A stretch of DNA of 64,000 bases from Strigamia acuminata. Lineage: Eukaryota > Arthropoda > Chilopoda > Geophilomorpha > Linotaeniidae. Under the pieces are notes generated by a model that was not told the DNA's origin, did no database searches, and saw only the letters and a program-made list of their open reading frames with translations. The translations under genes and the position numbers were made by a program. The stretch lies in NCBI GenBank assembly GCA_949358305.1, contig OX442324.1, forward strand, positions 7,167,601 through 7,231,600, read 5' to 3'. This document shows, in pieces, positions 50,318 to 60,090 of the stretch (its first letter is position 1; each line of letters starts with the position of its first letter).

Positions 50318-51547
50318 AGCGTACGTAATGAACCCGCTGCCGAAGCCACGGGCAACATCCGCTGGCAACACTACGTACAAACGCGATTCGACGGTTCGTG
50401 GAAGGCGGGAGACCGCTTCCTCGACGAAGTCATGAGGATTAAGAAAGCAACAAAGGCGACCGTCGCCGACATGCTTACACACGGTCTAGTGGAACTAACC
50501 ACTGGATCAGCCCGCGAGTGGTACCAAGGACTGAAAAATCCAACCTGGGACGATTTTCTCGTTCGTTTCGACCTTCGATACGGCGAGACGCCAGACGAGA
50601 TCAGCAACAAATTGCGTGGCCTACGTCAAGCTCCAGGAGAAACACTCGCCGATTATGACGCCCGAGCGAAATTACTCTTCGCCCGAGCACCGTACGAAAT
50701 TAACCCTGCCGGGTTTACGATGATTTTCTACGGGGGCTTGTCAGCACATTCACAAAGAATACTGCTAGACATGCGCGCCCCTCGGACCGGCGACTACCGA
50801 GACGTCAGCAATTATCTCCTGACCAATACGTTGGAGATAGAGCAACGGTACTACGCCTCACTACCACCCGAGGAGGCGGAAGCCCACGAGAAACGACTGA
50901 TAACCAGCGCGGAACGCCATAAAGCGTCCGAAAAGCTGATGAGGCCGAGCGAATACCTCAGCGGCATAATGAGCCTCACCGAGGCATCCTCGGGACGGAC
51001 GTTAACACCAAAAACCGGTATAACGCTCCCAAGCAACCCGATTGCTGCCCCAAAGAGAGCCCCGACGACCACTGCGATGCAGGTGACCTCGACTGAATTA
51101 GCCACCCCGGCAAAAGCAGGAGAAGCGTCACCTCCCGCGGCGGTCGCCGAGCCGGCAGAAAAATTAACCGATGAAGAAGACCTGCACGAGCACCTCGAGA
51201 ACTTATCGACGGGGTGCGACGACCAAGGCCCGTACCTTCATCACGCGCACCGAGCGCTGGCCATCGCCCAATTCAGAGCTCATGCCCGCGCAACAAAAGA
51301 GAAAGGAGCGCAAGGCCCAAAAAGACGATTCCCGACAGCATTCGTCCCCAAGAAACCGGGTTTTACACCCACGGGCGACAAAAGTAACGTCAAATGTTAC
51401 AGCTGTGGAGAATATGGCCATTACTCTGACAAATGCGAAAAAACGGCCAAAGTAAATAGTGAGACGCAGACTATGATGAAGATGATGGCCGAATTGAATA
51501 TCGCCCTGGCAAAAAACTGCCAAGCGCAGGCGTCGTCGAAGAAATAG
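50318..51547 (+). CDS. gag: Element F Gag, capsid and nucleocapsid segment
   Basis: Continuation, in phase, of the Gag frame cut at 38082. It carries a Ty3-type Retrotrans_gag domain (DEVMRIKKATKATVADML, TGSAREWYQGLKNPTWDDFL, RFDLRYGETPDEI, GETLADYDARAKLLF) and a C-terminal CCHC knuckle CYSCGEYGHYSDKC (51394-51435), which binds RNA. First ATG in this half is 50432, but translation would come from upstream in the intact gene. It ends at TAG 51545-51547. Confidence 0.85.
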   Translation, partial: SVRNEPAAEATGNIRWQHYVQTRFDGSWKAGDRFLDEVMRIKKATKATVADMLTHGLVELTTGSAREWYQGLKNPTWDDFLVRFDLRYGETPDEISNKLRGLRQAPGETLADYDARAKLLFARAPYEINPAGFTMIFYGGLSAHSQRILLDMRAPRTGDYRDVSNYLLTNTLEIEQRYYASLPPEEAEAHEKRLITSAERHKASEKLMRPSEYLSGIMSLTEASSGRTLTPKTGITLPSNPIAAPKRAPTTTAMQVTSTELATPAKAGEASPPAAVAEPAEKLTDEEDLHEHLENLSTGCDDQGPYLHHAHRALAIAQFRAHARATKEKGAQGPKRRFPTAFVPKKPGFTPTGDKSNVKCYSCGEYGHYSDKCEKTAKVNSETQTMMKMMAELNIALAKNCQAQASSKK

Positions 51548-51818
51548 AATCGACTTCGTCTGCGAAAGCCGAGAAAGCAAAAAAGAAAAAGAAATTCCAT
51601 GCTGGACCTGCCGGTCACGCCATACTTGATGCACAGATCAAGGACCGAGCCCAATCCGCACCAGAGAAGGAAGAAAAAGTGACACTGAGAGGCATGCAAG
51701 TGAGAACTAAGACCGAGACAGACGACAGTTGGGCCGAACTCCCGTTTGACCTGGACGTCGTACCGCAGAAGTTGCGAGTATTTCACTGCAACGTCTCGAA
51801 GTCACATTGCGAGACGCT
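51548..51818 (+). pseudogene. pol: Element F Pol, start only
   Basis: In a frame other than Gag, an open lysine-rich stretch (KAEKAKKKKKFHAGPAGH ... DDSWAELPFDLDVV) runs to the LTR of element E at 51819, where homology must stop. No protease or RT motif is reached. Probably the spacer before the protease of F. Confidence 0.4.
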
Positions 51819-51967
51819 TGTAGTGTTGTATATTGTCGGTAGCTGGCGCTGCCAGCCTGATCACCTGGCGGCGCAATGCGATTGATCTTGTAAATGAATA
51901 AACACGCAGTTCGTTACATCAACTCAACCCGAGCACTGACTTCCTATACCCGGCTAATAACCTTACA
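51819..51967 (+). repeat. 5' LTR of gypsy E
   Basis: TGTAGTGTTGTATATTG to AATAACCTTACA, 149 bp with TGTA/TACA ends; AATAAA at about 51896. Followed by ATGGCGACGAGGTG, whose TGGCGACGAGG is the likely primer site (tRNA not assigned). Confidence 0.6.
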
Positions 51968-52074
51968 ATGGCGACGAGGTGAAGTGGAATATGAATCTGT
52001 TGACATCAAACAATTGGATGAGGATAATGGGACAATTATTGTGAGAATTTGTACAAAGACTAATTGTTGTTACG

Positions 52075-52320
52075 ATGGCGACAGGTGGATTGAATTTGCC
52101 GACCGTACCGAATTTCGTAATCACAGAGGGAAACTTGGACCAAAAGTGGAAAAAATGGAGCAGTGGATTCGAGTTTTATCTGTTGGCAGCGAATATTACG
52201 GATGACAAACAGAAGAAAGCATTGTTACTGCATCTCGCTGGATCCGAAGTTCAAGATATTTATGGTACGTTTGTTACGAAGGATAAAAAGGATTATGACA
52301 GCGTTGGCGACCTATTTTAA
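52075..52320 (+). CDS. gag: gypsy E Gag, N-terminal part
   Basis: ATG 52075 opens MATGGLNLPTVPNFVITEGN and a capsid-like stretch (WKKWSSGFEFYLLAANI, KALLLHLAGSEVQDIY), ending DSVGDLF and TAA 52318-52320. One T too many in TTTT just before the stop throws the frame; the next frame continues NPRKNLRYDRHIFRQ. A frameshift mutation is therefore likely. Confidence 0.75.
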   Translation: MATGGLNLPTVPNFVITEGNLDQKWKKWSSGFEFYLLAANITDDKQKKALLLHLAGSEVQDIYGTFVTKDKKDYDSVGDLF

Positions 52321-55300
52321 TCCGCGCAAAAATTTGCGCTACGATCGCCATATTTTTCGTCAACAAGTACAGGACAGCACAGAATCGATGGACACGTATG
52401 TTACGAGATTAAAAACATTAGTTAAGACTTGTGAATACGGAACTTTGGAGAGTGATATAATAGTCGATCAGATTATAGAAAAGGGGCGTGATAAGGCGCT
52501 ACGACGTCGACTTTTGCGAGAAGAGACAGTCACGCTGGATTCTGTACTGAAAACGGCGCGAGCAGCGGAAGCGAGCGAGCAACATGCCACGTTAATGGAG
52601 AAAAATGGCGGCGGCAAAATAAAAGAGGAAGTTGTTAATCAAATACGAGATGAGAAAAAAACGTTTAGAGGACGAGGAACTAAAAGAACCGGAGGTCAGT
52701 TTCGGAAATTTGGGGCAAAACCGCAAAATTTAGAAGACCGGCAGGGAAACAAGCCACGAGAGGGGGCAGAATGTTTTCGATGTGGCCGCACGGATCACCT
52801 AGCCAACGAGTGCACCGTCGCGAAGGGAAAGGAGTGTGGATTTTGCCACAAGCTCGGGCATTTCGCGAAGGTGTGCCGGATGAAGAATCCCACTGCAGGA
52901 CGAGGTCGAGGGGCGAAGGACCGAGTGCAGTACGTCGGTGTGAGTGGAATTCCAGAACACGGCTACGAAAGCGATTATTCATTTCGAGTAGCGACGTTGG
53001 CGAAGGAGGATTGCGTGAACGTTTCGATTGCCCAGCAAAAAGTGAAAATGATGATCGACTCTGGCTCTTCGGCGAATTTAATTAATTTGGAAACATGGAA
53101 AATACTGAAGAAGAGTGGAGTAGTTGCACACCCATCGACAACAACATTATACGCGTACGGTATAAAGAAGCCGTTACACATAAGTGGACAATTTATAGCG
53201 ACGATTCAGAAAGGAGATCGGAAAGTTGATGCGAAATTTGAAGTCGTGCCGTCGGGAGACGTGTCGTTGTTGAGCAAGCGAACTTCAAAGGATTTGGGAC
53301 TATTACGAGTAGAAGAAGAGATAGTTCGGTCCGTGGAGGAAAATGCCGCGCTGGACGAGACACTAGTTGGAGTACGGAGCGAATTGGCCGATAAAGTCAG
53401 GAAACATCGGAAACTTTTCGTTGGAATCGGTAAACTAAAGGACTATGAGTTGGAGCTGTATATTGATGAGAGTGTGAAGCCAGTGGCGCAAAGTGTGCGC
53501 CGAATACCATTCCATATCAGGAAACAAGTAGACATTGAATTGGACCGACTCTTGGCAGAGGACATAATCGAAGTAGTGACCGGTCCGACCGACTGGGTTT
53601 CACCCATGGTGCCGGTGAAGAAGGCAGATGGCACCATTCGTATCTGCCTAGACATGAGAGCGGTCAACCAAGCGGTTAAGCGTCGACGACACCCACTTCC
53701 GACGATGGAAGAGGTGTTAGAAGAAATCGACGGCGCTGAGGTTATCACCAAATTAGACTGCAGATGGGGTTATCTGCAAATTCCACTCCGCGAAGAATCA
53801 CGAAAATATACGGTATTCGTCACTCATCGAGGGCTTTTCCGTTTTAAGCGGTTATTCTTCGGGGTTGCTTCGGCACCCGAAGAGTACCAACAAATAGTAC
53901 AGCTGATTCTCGAGGAGTGCGAAGGGACAAAAAACTCGCTCGACGACATTATCGTTCACGGCAAGACGATTCCCGAACATGACGCCAGACTAGAGAAAGT
54001 TTTGGAGGTTTTGGAGCGAAATGGTTTGACTTTGAACGCGAAAAAGTGTTGTTTCGGGCTCTCGAAGCTAAACTTCTTGGGGCATGTTATTTCCAAACAT
54101 GGGATTTCGGTCGCAGAGCAGAAAATCAAGGCGGTAAAAGATGCGTGCGCGCCCAAAACGGAAACAGAAGTGCGCAGCTTCTTAGGTTTAGTCAACTATT
54201 GCGGTCGATATATTAAGGACTTCGCCACATTAGCAGAGCCATTGAGAGTCGTAACGAGGAAGAATGGCAGCTTTGAGTGGGGAGCGGCGCAAGAAAAGGC
54301 GTTTTGTTTGCTAAAGGAGGCACTTTGCAGAGCGGAGACTTTAGCATTTTTCAAAAAGAATGCTCAAACGAGGTTGATTGTCGACGCGTCACCAGTGGGA
54401 CTCGGAGCCGTGTTAGTCCAACGTCAGGCGGACGGTCACAACCAACCGATCGCTTATGCGAGTAGGACGCTTTCACAAGTCGAGCGGAGATATAGCCAGA
54501 CCGAAAAGGAGGCACTTGCGGTAGTGTGGGGATGTGAGCGCTTCCGTATTTACTTGATTGGGTTGGCATTCGAGTTAATAACCGACCACAAGGCGCTCGA
54601 AATCATCTATTCCGTGAAATCCAAGCCATCGGCGCGAATCGAACGGTGGGTGTTGCGTCTGCAACCGTTCGAGTTTTCAATTCGGCACAAGCCGGGTTCA
54701 ACTAATATAGCGGACGCGCTGTCGCGGTTGCTCCCGGTGGGAGAAGGCAAGACCATGGTTGGAGAAACAGAAAAGCACGTGCATTTTATTTTGGAAAGTG
54801 CCGTACCAAAGGCGATGACACTCAACGAGGTGGAGTTGGCGTCGAGAGACGACGTGGAAATCAGCGGTTTGGTGGATTGCGTGCGAAAAGAGAAAAAATT
54901 CACAACGGAATTGAAGCGTTTTGAGCCAATTCGACAAGAATTATCGGTAAAATCAGGAGTTTTATTGCGAGGAACTCGGATAGTGATGCCAGAAAAGCTG
55001 AGGAAAAAAGTCATCGCTGTCGCACATGAAGGTCACCAAGGAATCGTCCGGACCAAGCAGCGCTTGAGAGAGAAAGTGTGGTGGCCGGGCATGGACGAGC
55101 ACGTGAAGGCAGCGATTCAACGATGCCACGCTTGCCAATTTGGAGGGGCGACAGAAAGGGCCGAACCAATTCGAAGCACCGTGCTGCCCAAAGGTCCATG
55201 GCGAGATTTAGCAATAGACATCTGCGGGCCTTTTGACGATGGTCATTCCATCATAGTGCTCGTGGATTATTATTCTCGGTGGCCGGAAGCGGCAGTTTTG

Positions 55301-56134
55301 AAATCAACCAAAACAGAAAAGATAATCGACTGGCTCGAGTACATTTTTCAAGGTTGGGGACTACCGGAGAGCGTTACGTCGGACAACGGACCTCAATTCG
55401 TTTCGACGGAATTTCGGACATTTTTAGAAGAGCTAGGAATACGTCATCGAAGGGTCACTCCATATTGGCCCCAAGCCAATGGGCAAGTCGAAAGACTTAA
55501 CAAATGCTTTGTAAAATCGTTTCGAGCGGCACGAGTGGAAAATCAAAGTTGGAGGAAGAGTTTGGGAAAATTCCTACAAGCCTACCGTAGCACGCCTCAT
55601 CGCACGACGGGGGTAACTCCATTCGAACTGATGACGCAGAGAAAGATGCGCGATAAAATTCCCCAAGTGTCGCAAGAACAGAAAGGCAAACTGCATCGAG
55701 ACGTCAAAATGAAAGACGCGATAGAAAAGAAGAAAACAAAAGATTACATAGATGCACGAAGGAGAAGCGAGGAGAACAGCATTGCAGTTGGAGACAGCGT
55801 GTTGGTTTCCAAACCAAGAAAACACAAACTCGATACGGCATTCGAACCGGGGGTGGCAGTAGTGCAAGGAAGGAGTGGAAATGCCATACTCCTGCGGATG
55901 CCTGATGGACGATGCATGAAACGAAGTATTTCACACGTAAAACGTTTCGTATCGATGGAAGACGGTGAAATGCCACAAATCATACCAAACAACAGAGTAG
56001 AGGCGTTGGAAGAAGGTCCAGAGGTCGAACCAGAAGTATTACAGCCCGTGACACCGCCAATTCAAGACGAACCAGAATTGCGGAGGTCAACACGAGAACG
56101 ACGTCCGCCAGAATTTTACGGAATTGCGAAGTGA
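52163..56134 (+). CDS. gag-pol: gypsy E Gag-Pol polyprotein
   Basis: Sense begins at about 52317; the first 50 residues from ATG 52163 are out of the Gag frame. Then: capsid end (QDSTESMDTYVTRLKTLV), two CCHC knuckles (CFRCGRTDHLANEC, CGFCHKLGHFAKVC, residues about 203-238), protease MMIDSGSSANLI (DSG), RT with LDCRWGYLQIPL and FKRLFFGVASAP, motif SLDDIIVHG at 53938-53964 in place of the usual YxDD, RNase H with DASPVGLGAVLVQ and TDHKALEII, H2C2 zinc finger (HEGHQGIVRTKQRL, CHACQ), integrase D (AIDICGPF), D (TSDNGPQF), E (QANGQVERLNK). No chromodomain seen. The Tyr to Ser change in the RT motif may impair the enzyme. Confidence 0.92.
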   Translation: MDSSFICWQRILRMTNRRKHCYCISLDPKFKIFMVRLLRRIKRIMTALATYFNPRKNLRYDRHIFRQQVQDSTESMDTYVTRLKTLVKTCEYGTLESDIIVDQIIEKGRDKALRRRLLREETVTLDSVLKTARAAEASEQHATLMEKNGGGKIKEEVVNQIRDEKKTFRGRGTKRTGGQFRKFGAKPQNLEDRQGNKPREGAECFRCGRTDHLANECTVAKGKECGFCHKLGHFAKVCRMKNPTAGRGRGAKDRVQYVGVSGIPEHGYESDYSFRVATLAKEDCVNVSIAQQKVKMMIDSGSSANLINLETWKILKKSGVVAHPSTTTLYAYGIKKPLHISGQFIATIQKGDRKVDAKFEVVPSGDVSLLSKRTSKDLGLLRVEEEIVRSVEENAALDETLVGVRSELADKVRKHRKLFVGIGKLKDYELELYIDESVKPVAQSVRRIPFHIRKQVDIELDRLLAEDIIEVVTGPTDWVSPMVPVKKADGTIRICLDMRAVNQAVKRRRHPLPTMEEVLEEIDGAEVITKLDCRWGYLQIPLREESRKYTVFVTHRGLFRFKRLFFGVASAPEEYQQIVQLILEECEGTKNSLDDIIVHGKTIPEHDARLEKVLEVLERNGLTLNAKKCCFGLSKLNFLGHVISKHGISVAEQKIKAVKDACAPKTETEVRSFLGLVNYCGRYIKDFATLAEPLRVVTRKNGSFEWGAAQEKAFCLLKEALCRAETLAFFKKNAQTRLIVDASPVGLGAVLVQRQADGHNQPIAYASRTLSQVERRYSQTEKEALAVVWGCERFRIYLIGLAFELITDHKALEIIYSVKSKPSARIERWVLRLQPFEFSIRHKPGSTNIADALSRLLPVGEGKTMVGETEKHVHFILESAVPKAMTLNEVELASRDDVEISGLVDCVRKEKKFTTELKRFEPIRQELSVKSGVLLRGTRIVMPEKLRKKVIAVAHEGHQGIVRTKQRLREKVWWPGMDEHVKAAIQRCHACQFGGATERAEPIRSTVLPKGPWRDLAIDICGPFDDGHSIIVLVDYYSRWPEAAVLKSTKTEKIIDWLEYIFQGWGLPESVTSDNGPQFVSTEFRTFLEELGIRHRRVTPYWPQANGQVERLNKCFVKSFRAARVENQSWRKSLGKFLQAYRSTPHRTTGVTPFELMTQRKMRDKIPQVSQEQKGKLHRDVKMKDAIEKKKTKDYIDARRRSEENSIAVGDSVLVSKPRKHKLDTAFEPGVAVVQGRSGNAILLRMPDGRCMKRSISHVKRFVSMEDGEMPQIIPNNRVEALEEGPEVEPEVLQPVTPPIQDEPELRRSTRERRPPEFYGIAK

Positions 56135-56469
56135 AGTGAATCGAGTGTTGTTTATAAAAAGAGACAATAACATTGCTAAAAATAAGTTTATTATTAATGT
56201 TCAGGCCTGAACCCAATTGTTAAAATTTAACCTTGGGGTATGTGTGCGGATTTTGTCGGGGGCGAAAGGGTCCCGCTTTTTAACATTACGGCGGCCTATA
56301 CGTTGTTTCGTTGATCGCGACTGTGATGCGGAATTTGCGGATGTTGTTTTGGCCGAGTAGTTCGTGCGACCGAGCGCGTTTTGTTCGTTGCTTTTCGGTG
56401 TTAGGTGGGTTTTGTGACCGGTCAAGGGTTTTGCTAAAACGTGGTTTTTGTGACGGGAGGGAGGGGGGA
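56135..56469. other. Junction DNA after gypsy E
   Basis: AT-rich start, then GC-richer DNA leading into the satellite. No LTR copy and no gene; minus-strand frames here are satellite-related. Confidence 0.5.
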
Positions 56470-57370
56470 TCGGTTCATGTGCTCCGAACGCGCCGCGACG
56501 CGCCGTGACTTGGGCCAAAAACGACCCGGTCGGAAACCGGGTCCCGGGCTTCGTCGAGGCAAGGTTTTTGAGAACGGGGGGAGGGGGGGATCGGGTCGCG
56601 TGCTCCGAAAGCGCCGCGACGCGCCGTGACTTGGGCCAAAAACGACCCGATCGGAAACCGGGTCCCGGGCTTCGTCGAGGCGTGGTTTTTGAGAACGGGG
56701 GGAGGGGGGGATCGGGTCGCGTGCTCCGAAAGCGCCGCGACGCGCCGTGACTTGGGCCAAAAACGACCCGGTCGGAAACCGGGTCCCGGGCTTCGTCGAG
56801 GCGTGGTTTTTGAGAACGGGGGGAGGGGGGGATCGGGTCGCGTGCTCCGAAAGCGCCGCGACGCGCCGTGACTTGGGCCAAAAACGACCCGGTCGGAAAC
56901 CGGGTCCCGGGCTTCGTCGAGGCGTGGTCCCGATCGGGACAAACTCTTCCGGAAAATGTCCGGTGGAATGTTGAGAGTGTCGATGGACGACGTTCGAGTT
57001 TATATCGTAAGTAAGTAAGTATCTGACAAAACTTGCACAGAATTTTGTCAACATTTGATAAATTTCCACAGAATTTAACGTTGTTTTGCTAAAACCTGCG
57101 GAAACGTGTCTAGTCGGGCAGAAACGTCTCGTAAAATGTTGCTGAAATTCCGTGGAAATTTGTCAAAAATTGACAAAAGTTGGTGACCGACCCACATCGC
57201 GTTGCGGCGCGGTCGGAGCACGCGACCCGATCCCCCCCTCCCCCGTCCCCAAAAAACCACGCCTCGAGGAACCCCGAGGTTCGGTTTCCGACCGGGTCGC
57301 CTCTTGATCCGACCCGGGGCGCGTCACGGCGCGGTCGGAGGACGGCCCTCGCCCCCAAAAACCACACTCC
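56470..57370. repeat. 121-bp satellite in foldback arrangement
   Basis: Four direct units with period 121 bp (starts near 56505, 56626, 56747, 56868), each with GGTCGGAAACCGGGTCCCGG, a palindromic GACCCGGTCGGAAACCGGGTC core and a G-run. At 57190-57365 diverged units stand in reverse orientation. The AT-rich stretch 57010-57180 between them is itself an imperfect inverted repeat (GACAAAACTT / TTGACAAAAGTT). The six-frame openness comes from the array. Confidence 0.8.
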
Positions 57371-58395
57371 GGGTCACGTGGTCTCGCACCCGACTCTCTC
57401 AGTTTTCCCGTTTTCAGCCTGTTACGGGATCGTGACGGGACTGTCGGCGGCCCGTTAACGGCTTGTACGGGCCGTTACGGGATCGTGACGGGACCGTCGG
57501 CGGCCCGTTAACGGCCCGTGCGGGCCGTTACGGGATCGTGACGGGACCGTCGGCGGCCCGTTAACGGCCCGTGCGGGCCCATGCGGGCCGTTGACGGGCC
57601 GTTGACGGGCCGTTACGGCGTAAATCGAAAAAATCAACAACCGACAACACGTACGTGAAAACGCGTACAACATTCATAGACATTAATCTCGAATCCTGTT
57701 TTTGGTTTTACGCCGTTAACGGCCCGCATGAGGTCGTACGGGCCGTCGGCGAGCCGAAGTCCGGGAACGAAGGCCGTCACGATCCCGTCAACGGCTTGTA
57801 CGGGCCGTTACGGGATCGTGACGGGACCGTCTCGATCCCGTCAACGGCTTGTACGGGCCGTGACGGGATCGTGACGGGACCGTCGGCGGCCCGTTAACGG
57901 CCCGCACAGGCCGTGACAGGATCGTGACGGGACCGTCGGCGGCCCGTTAACGGCCCGCACAGGCCGTGACAGGATCGTGACGGGACCGTCGGCGGCCCGT
58001 TAACGGCCCGTACGACTCCATGCGGGCCGTTGACGGGCCGTTAACGGGCCGTTAACGGGCCGTTAACGGGCCGTTACGGCGTAAATCGAAAAAATCAACA
58101 ACCGACAACACGTACGTGAAAACGCGTACAACATTCATAGACATTAATCTCGAATCCTGTTTTTGGTTTTACGCCGTTAACAGGGTCGTTAACGGCCCGT
58201 TAACGGCCCGTTAACGGCCCGTTAACGGCCCGTGCGGGCCGTTACGGGATCGTGACGGGACCGTCACGATCCCGTCAACGGCTTGTACGGGCCGTTACGG
58301 GATCGTGACGGTCCCGTCGGCGGCCCGTTAACGGCCCGTGCGGGCCGTTACGGGATCGTGACGGGACCGTCACGATCCCGTCAACGGCTTGTACG
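57371..58395. repeat. GC-rich palindrome array (CGTTAACGG) with two conserved cores
   Basis: Dense CCGTTAACGG, GTGACGGGAC and GGATCGTGACGG motifs. A core of about 110 bp (GGCGTAAATCGAAAAAATCA to TTTTTGGTTTTACGCC) occurs at 57607-57715 and 58077-58185, period 470 bp. The second core is bordered by CGGGCCGTTAA four times on the left and TTAACGGCCCG four times on the right, mirror images. No coding sequence. Confidence 0.8.
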
Positions 58396-58714
58396 TGTTG
58401 AATAGTGTTGCAAACTTCTGCAAATAGTGGCAAATGTAGTGGATTGGAAAAACACATCAGGTGAAAGAAATACACATCATGTTAACAGGTGAGAACCAAA
58501 ACATCAAGTGAGCTTTATTGATTGGTCACATGACCTCTTTGCAATAAGAGCCACCTGTAGGCAGCATACAAACACTGTATGTAAACAAACACTGCGATTA
58601 CTCGCATTGGCCAAATACATGCAATAACACCGGGTTACATGATAATACGAAAAGATATACATATGTACATGTGGTAAATAGTAATTGCTTATTAATATAC
58701 GCCATATCTTAACA
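58396..58714 (-). repeat. 3' LTR of copia B
   Basis: 319 bp, minus strand TGTTAAGATATGG to CTATTCAACA. The same terminus (plus strand TGTTGAATAGTGTTGC) reappears at 63968. Confidence 0.9.
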
Positions 58715-58743
58715 TTCGGCCCCCCGTATTATCTTCTTTCTCA

Positions 58744-60036
58744 TCAAGCACGCAAAATGCTTAAGTCAACTAAGAAACGATCGCAAAACTTTACCAAGTC
58801 AGCTTTGTCAACTGACTTTGTAAAAATGTCGGCATAATTGGACTTTGTGCCTACGTGAACAATTAGAAGATTATCTCTTTTAACAAGTTCTCTTATAAAA
58901 TGGTAACGGATGTCAATGTGTTTTGTTTTTCTATTCTCAACACAAGATTTTGTAAAGTCCACTGTTGATATGTTGTCGCACATGACATAATGAGAGAATC
59001 TTCCAGCCAATTCTGGGGATATCTCGTGTAGGACACGAACAATCCAGATGTAGTCCTTGACAGTTTCTGTAAGGGCCACGTACTCCGCTTCCATTGTTGA
59101 CAATGTTACGTTCCGTTGTTTGAAGGTGCGCCAGTAGATGGGTGTGCTACCCAAAGTCACTAGTGTTCCTCCAACGGAGATTCGGTCATCTCTGTTGTTC
59201 GCATAATCGGAGTCGCTGTATCCGATTACCTCGATCCGATCATTCGGGAACAACATCAATCCGTGATTTCTCGTTGTTCTCAGATAGCTGAGTAAGTCCA
59301 GTAGCGCAACCCAGTGATCCCACCCTGGATTCGCTTGAAATTGACTCAGGATGTTTACTGCATAAGTCATGTCGGGCCTTGTTCTCGACGCGATGAATGC
59401 TAAACATCCAAGTAAGCTTCTGTATGGAATTCCTTCCATGACTTTGAATTCATCAATTGTGTCCGGACAATCTCGTTTCGTGAGAACAGTTGCTTTTCTC
59501 ATCGGTTGAGATCGAATCTTCACATGTTCCAAGTGATTCTTGAATTTCAACAACACTTTGTTCACGTACGATCTTTGATGTAGAACTAATTGTTGTTTGT
59601 GCGAGTGAAATTCGACTCCTAGCAACTTCTTCGTTTGTCCGAGAATCACTAAATCGAATTGCGTACCGATCATATTGAGTATCCTGATGGCATCTTCGTA
59701 TCGCTTGCCAAAAACGACGATATCATCGACGTAGACGATTAAATACGCAATATCACCGTACTTATAAACGCAATTACACCAATTTACGTGTTCTAGTCCT
59801 AATTTCAATAAAGTCTCCTCCAGTTCTATTCCCCATTCTCTTCCAGATTGGTGTAAGCCATAGATGGCTCGGAGGAGTCTGCAGACATAGTTCTCTTTGC
59901 CTTCAACGATGAAACCCTTTGGCTGGCGCATGTAGACTGTTTTATGCAATTTTGCATAAAGGTATGCACACTTGACGTCAGCTTGAATGTACGACCATTT
60001 GAGCATACAGACGAGTAGCGTGAACATGAAACGCAC
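58744..60036 (-). CDS. pol: copia B Pol: RT (main part) and RNase H
   Basis: Open from 60090, directly after the nonsense codon at 60091; the first ATG is 60036. RT blocks VKCAYLYAKLHKTVYM and YLIVYVDDIVVFG (catalytic YVDD) are intact, as is RNase H (GYSDSDYANN, STMEAEYVAL, CDNISTVDF) with the end YADIFTKSVDKADLV. 430 residues from the first ATG, ending TGA at 58744. Confidence 0.92.
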   Translation of the reverse strand: MRFMFTLLVCMLKWSYIQADVKCAYLYAKLHKTVYMRQPKGFIVEGKENYVCRLLRAIYGLHQSGREWGIELEETLLKLGLEHVNWCNCVYKYGDIAYLIVYVDDIVVFGKRYEDAIRILNMIGTQFDLVILGQTKKLLGVEFHSHKQQLVLHQRSYVNKVLLKFKNHLEHVKIRSQPMRKATVLTKRDCPDTIDEFKVMEGIPYRSLLGCLAFIASRTRPDMTYAVNILSQFQANPGWDHWVALLDLLSYLRTTRNHGLMLFPNDRIEVIGYSDSDYANNRDDRISVGGTLVTLGSTPIYWRTFKQRNVTLSTMEAEYVALTETVKDYIWIVRVLHEISPELAGRFSHYVMCDNISTVDFTKSCVENRKTKHIDIRYHFIRELVKRDNLLIVHVGTKSNYADIFTKSVDKADLVKFCDRFLVDLSILRA

Positions 60037-60090
60037 GATTGAGAAGTCTACTACGGGTGAGAATGTCTCCTCATACGACTCGCCGTAGAC

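Larger units (their letters stand above)
51819..56200 (+). mobile_element. Ty3/gypsy retrotransposon E, 3' LTR missing
   Basis: A short 5' LTR, primer region, gag and a 1.3-kilocodon Pol in PR-RT-RH-IN order, which is the gypsy order. I found no second copy of the LTR before the satellites begin; the 3' end is lost somewhere after 56134. It interrupts the pol of element F. Confidence 0.85.

Noticed and set aside
56201-57069. Minus-strand frames of 155-226 codons rich in Arg/Pro
   Set aside because: Translations repeat every 121 bases; satellite artefacts.
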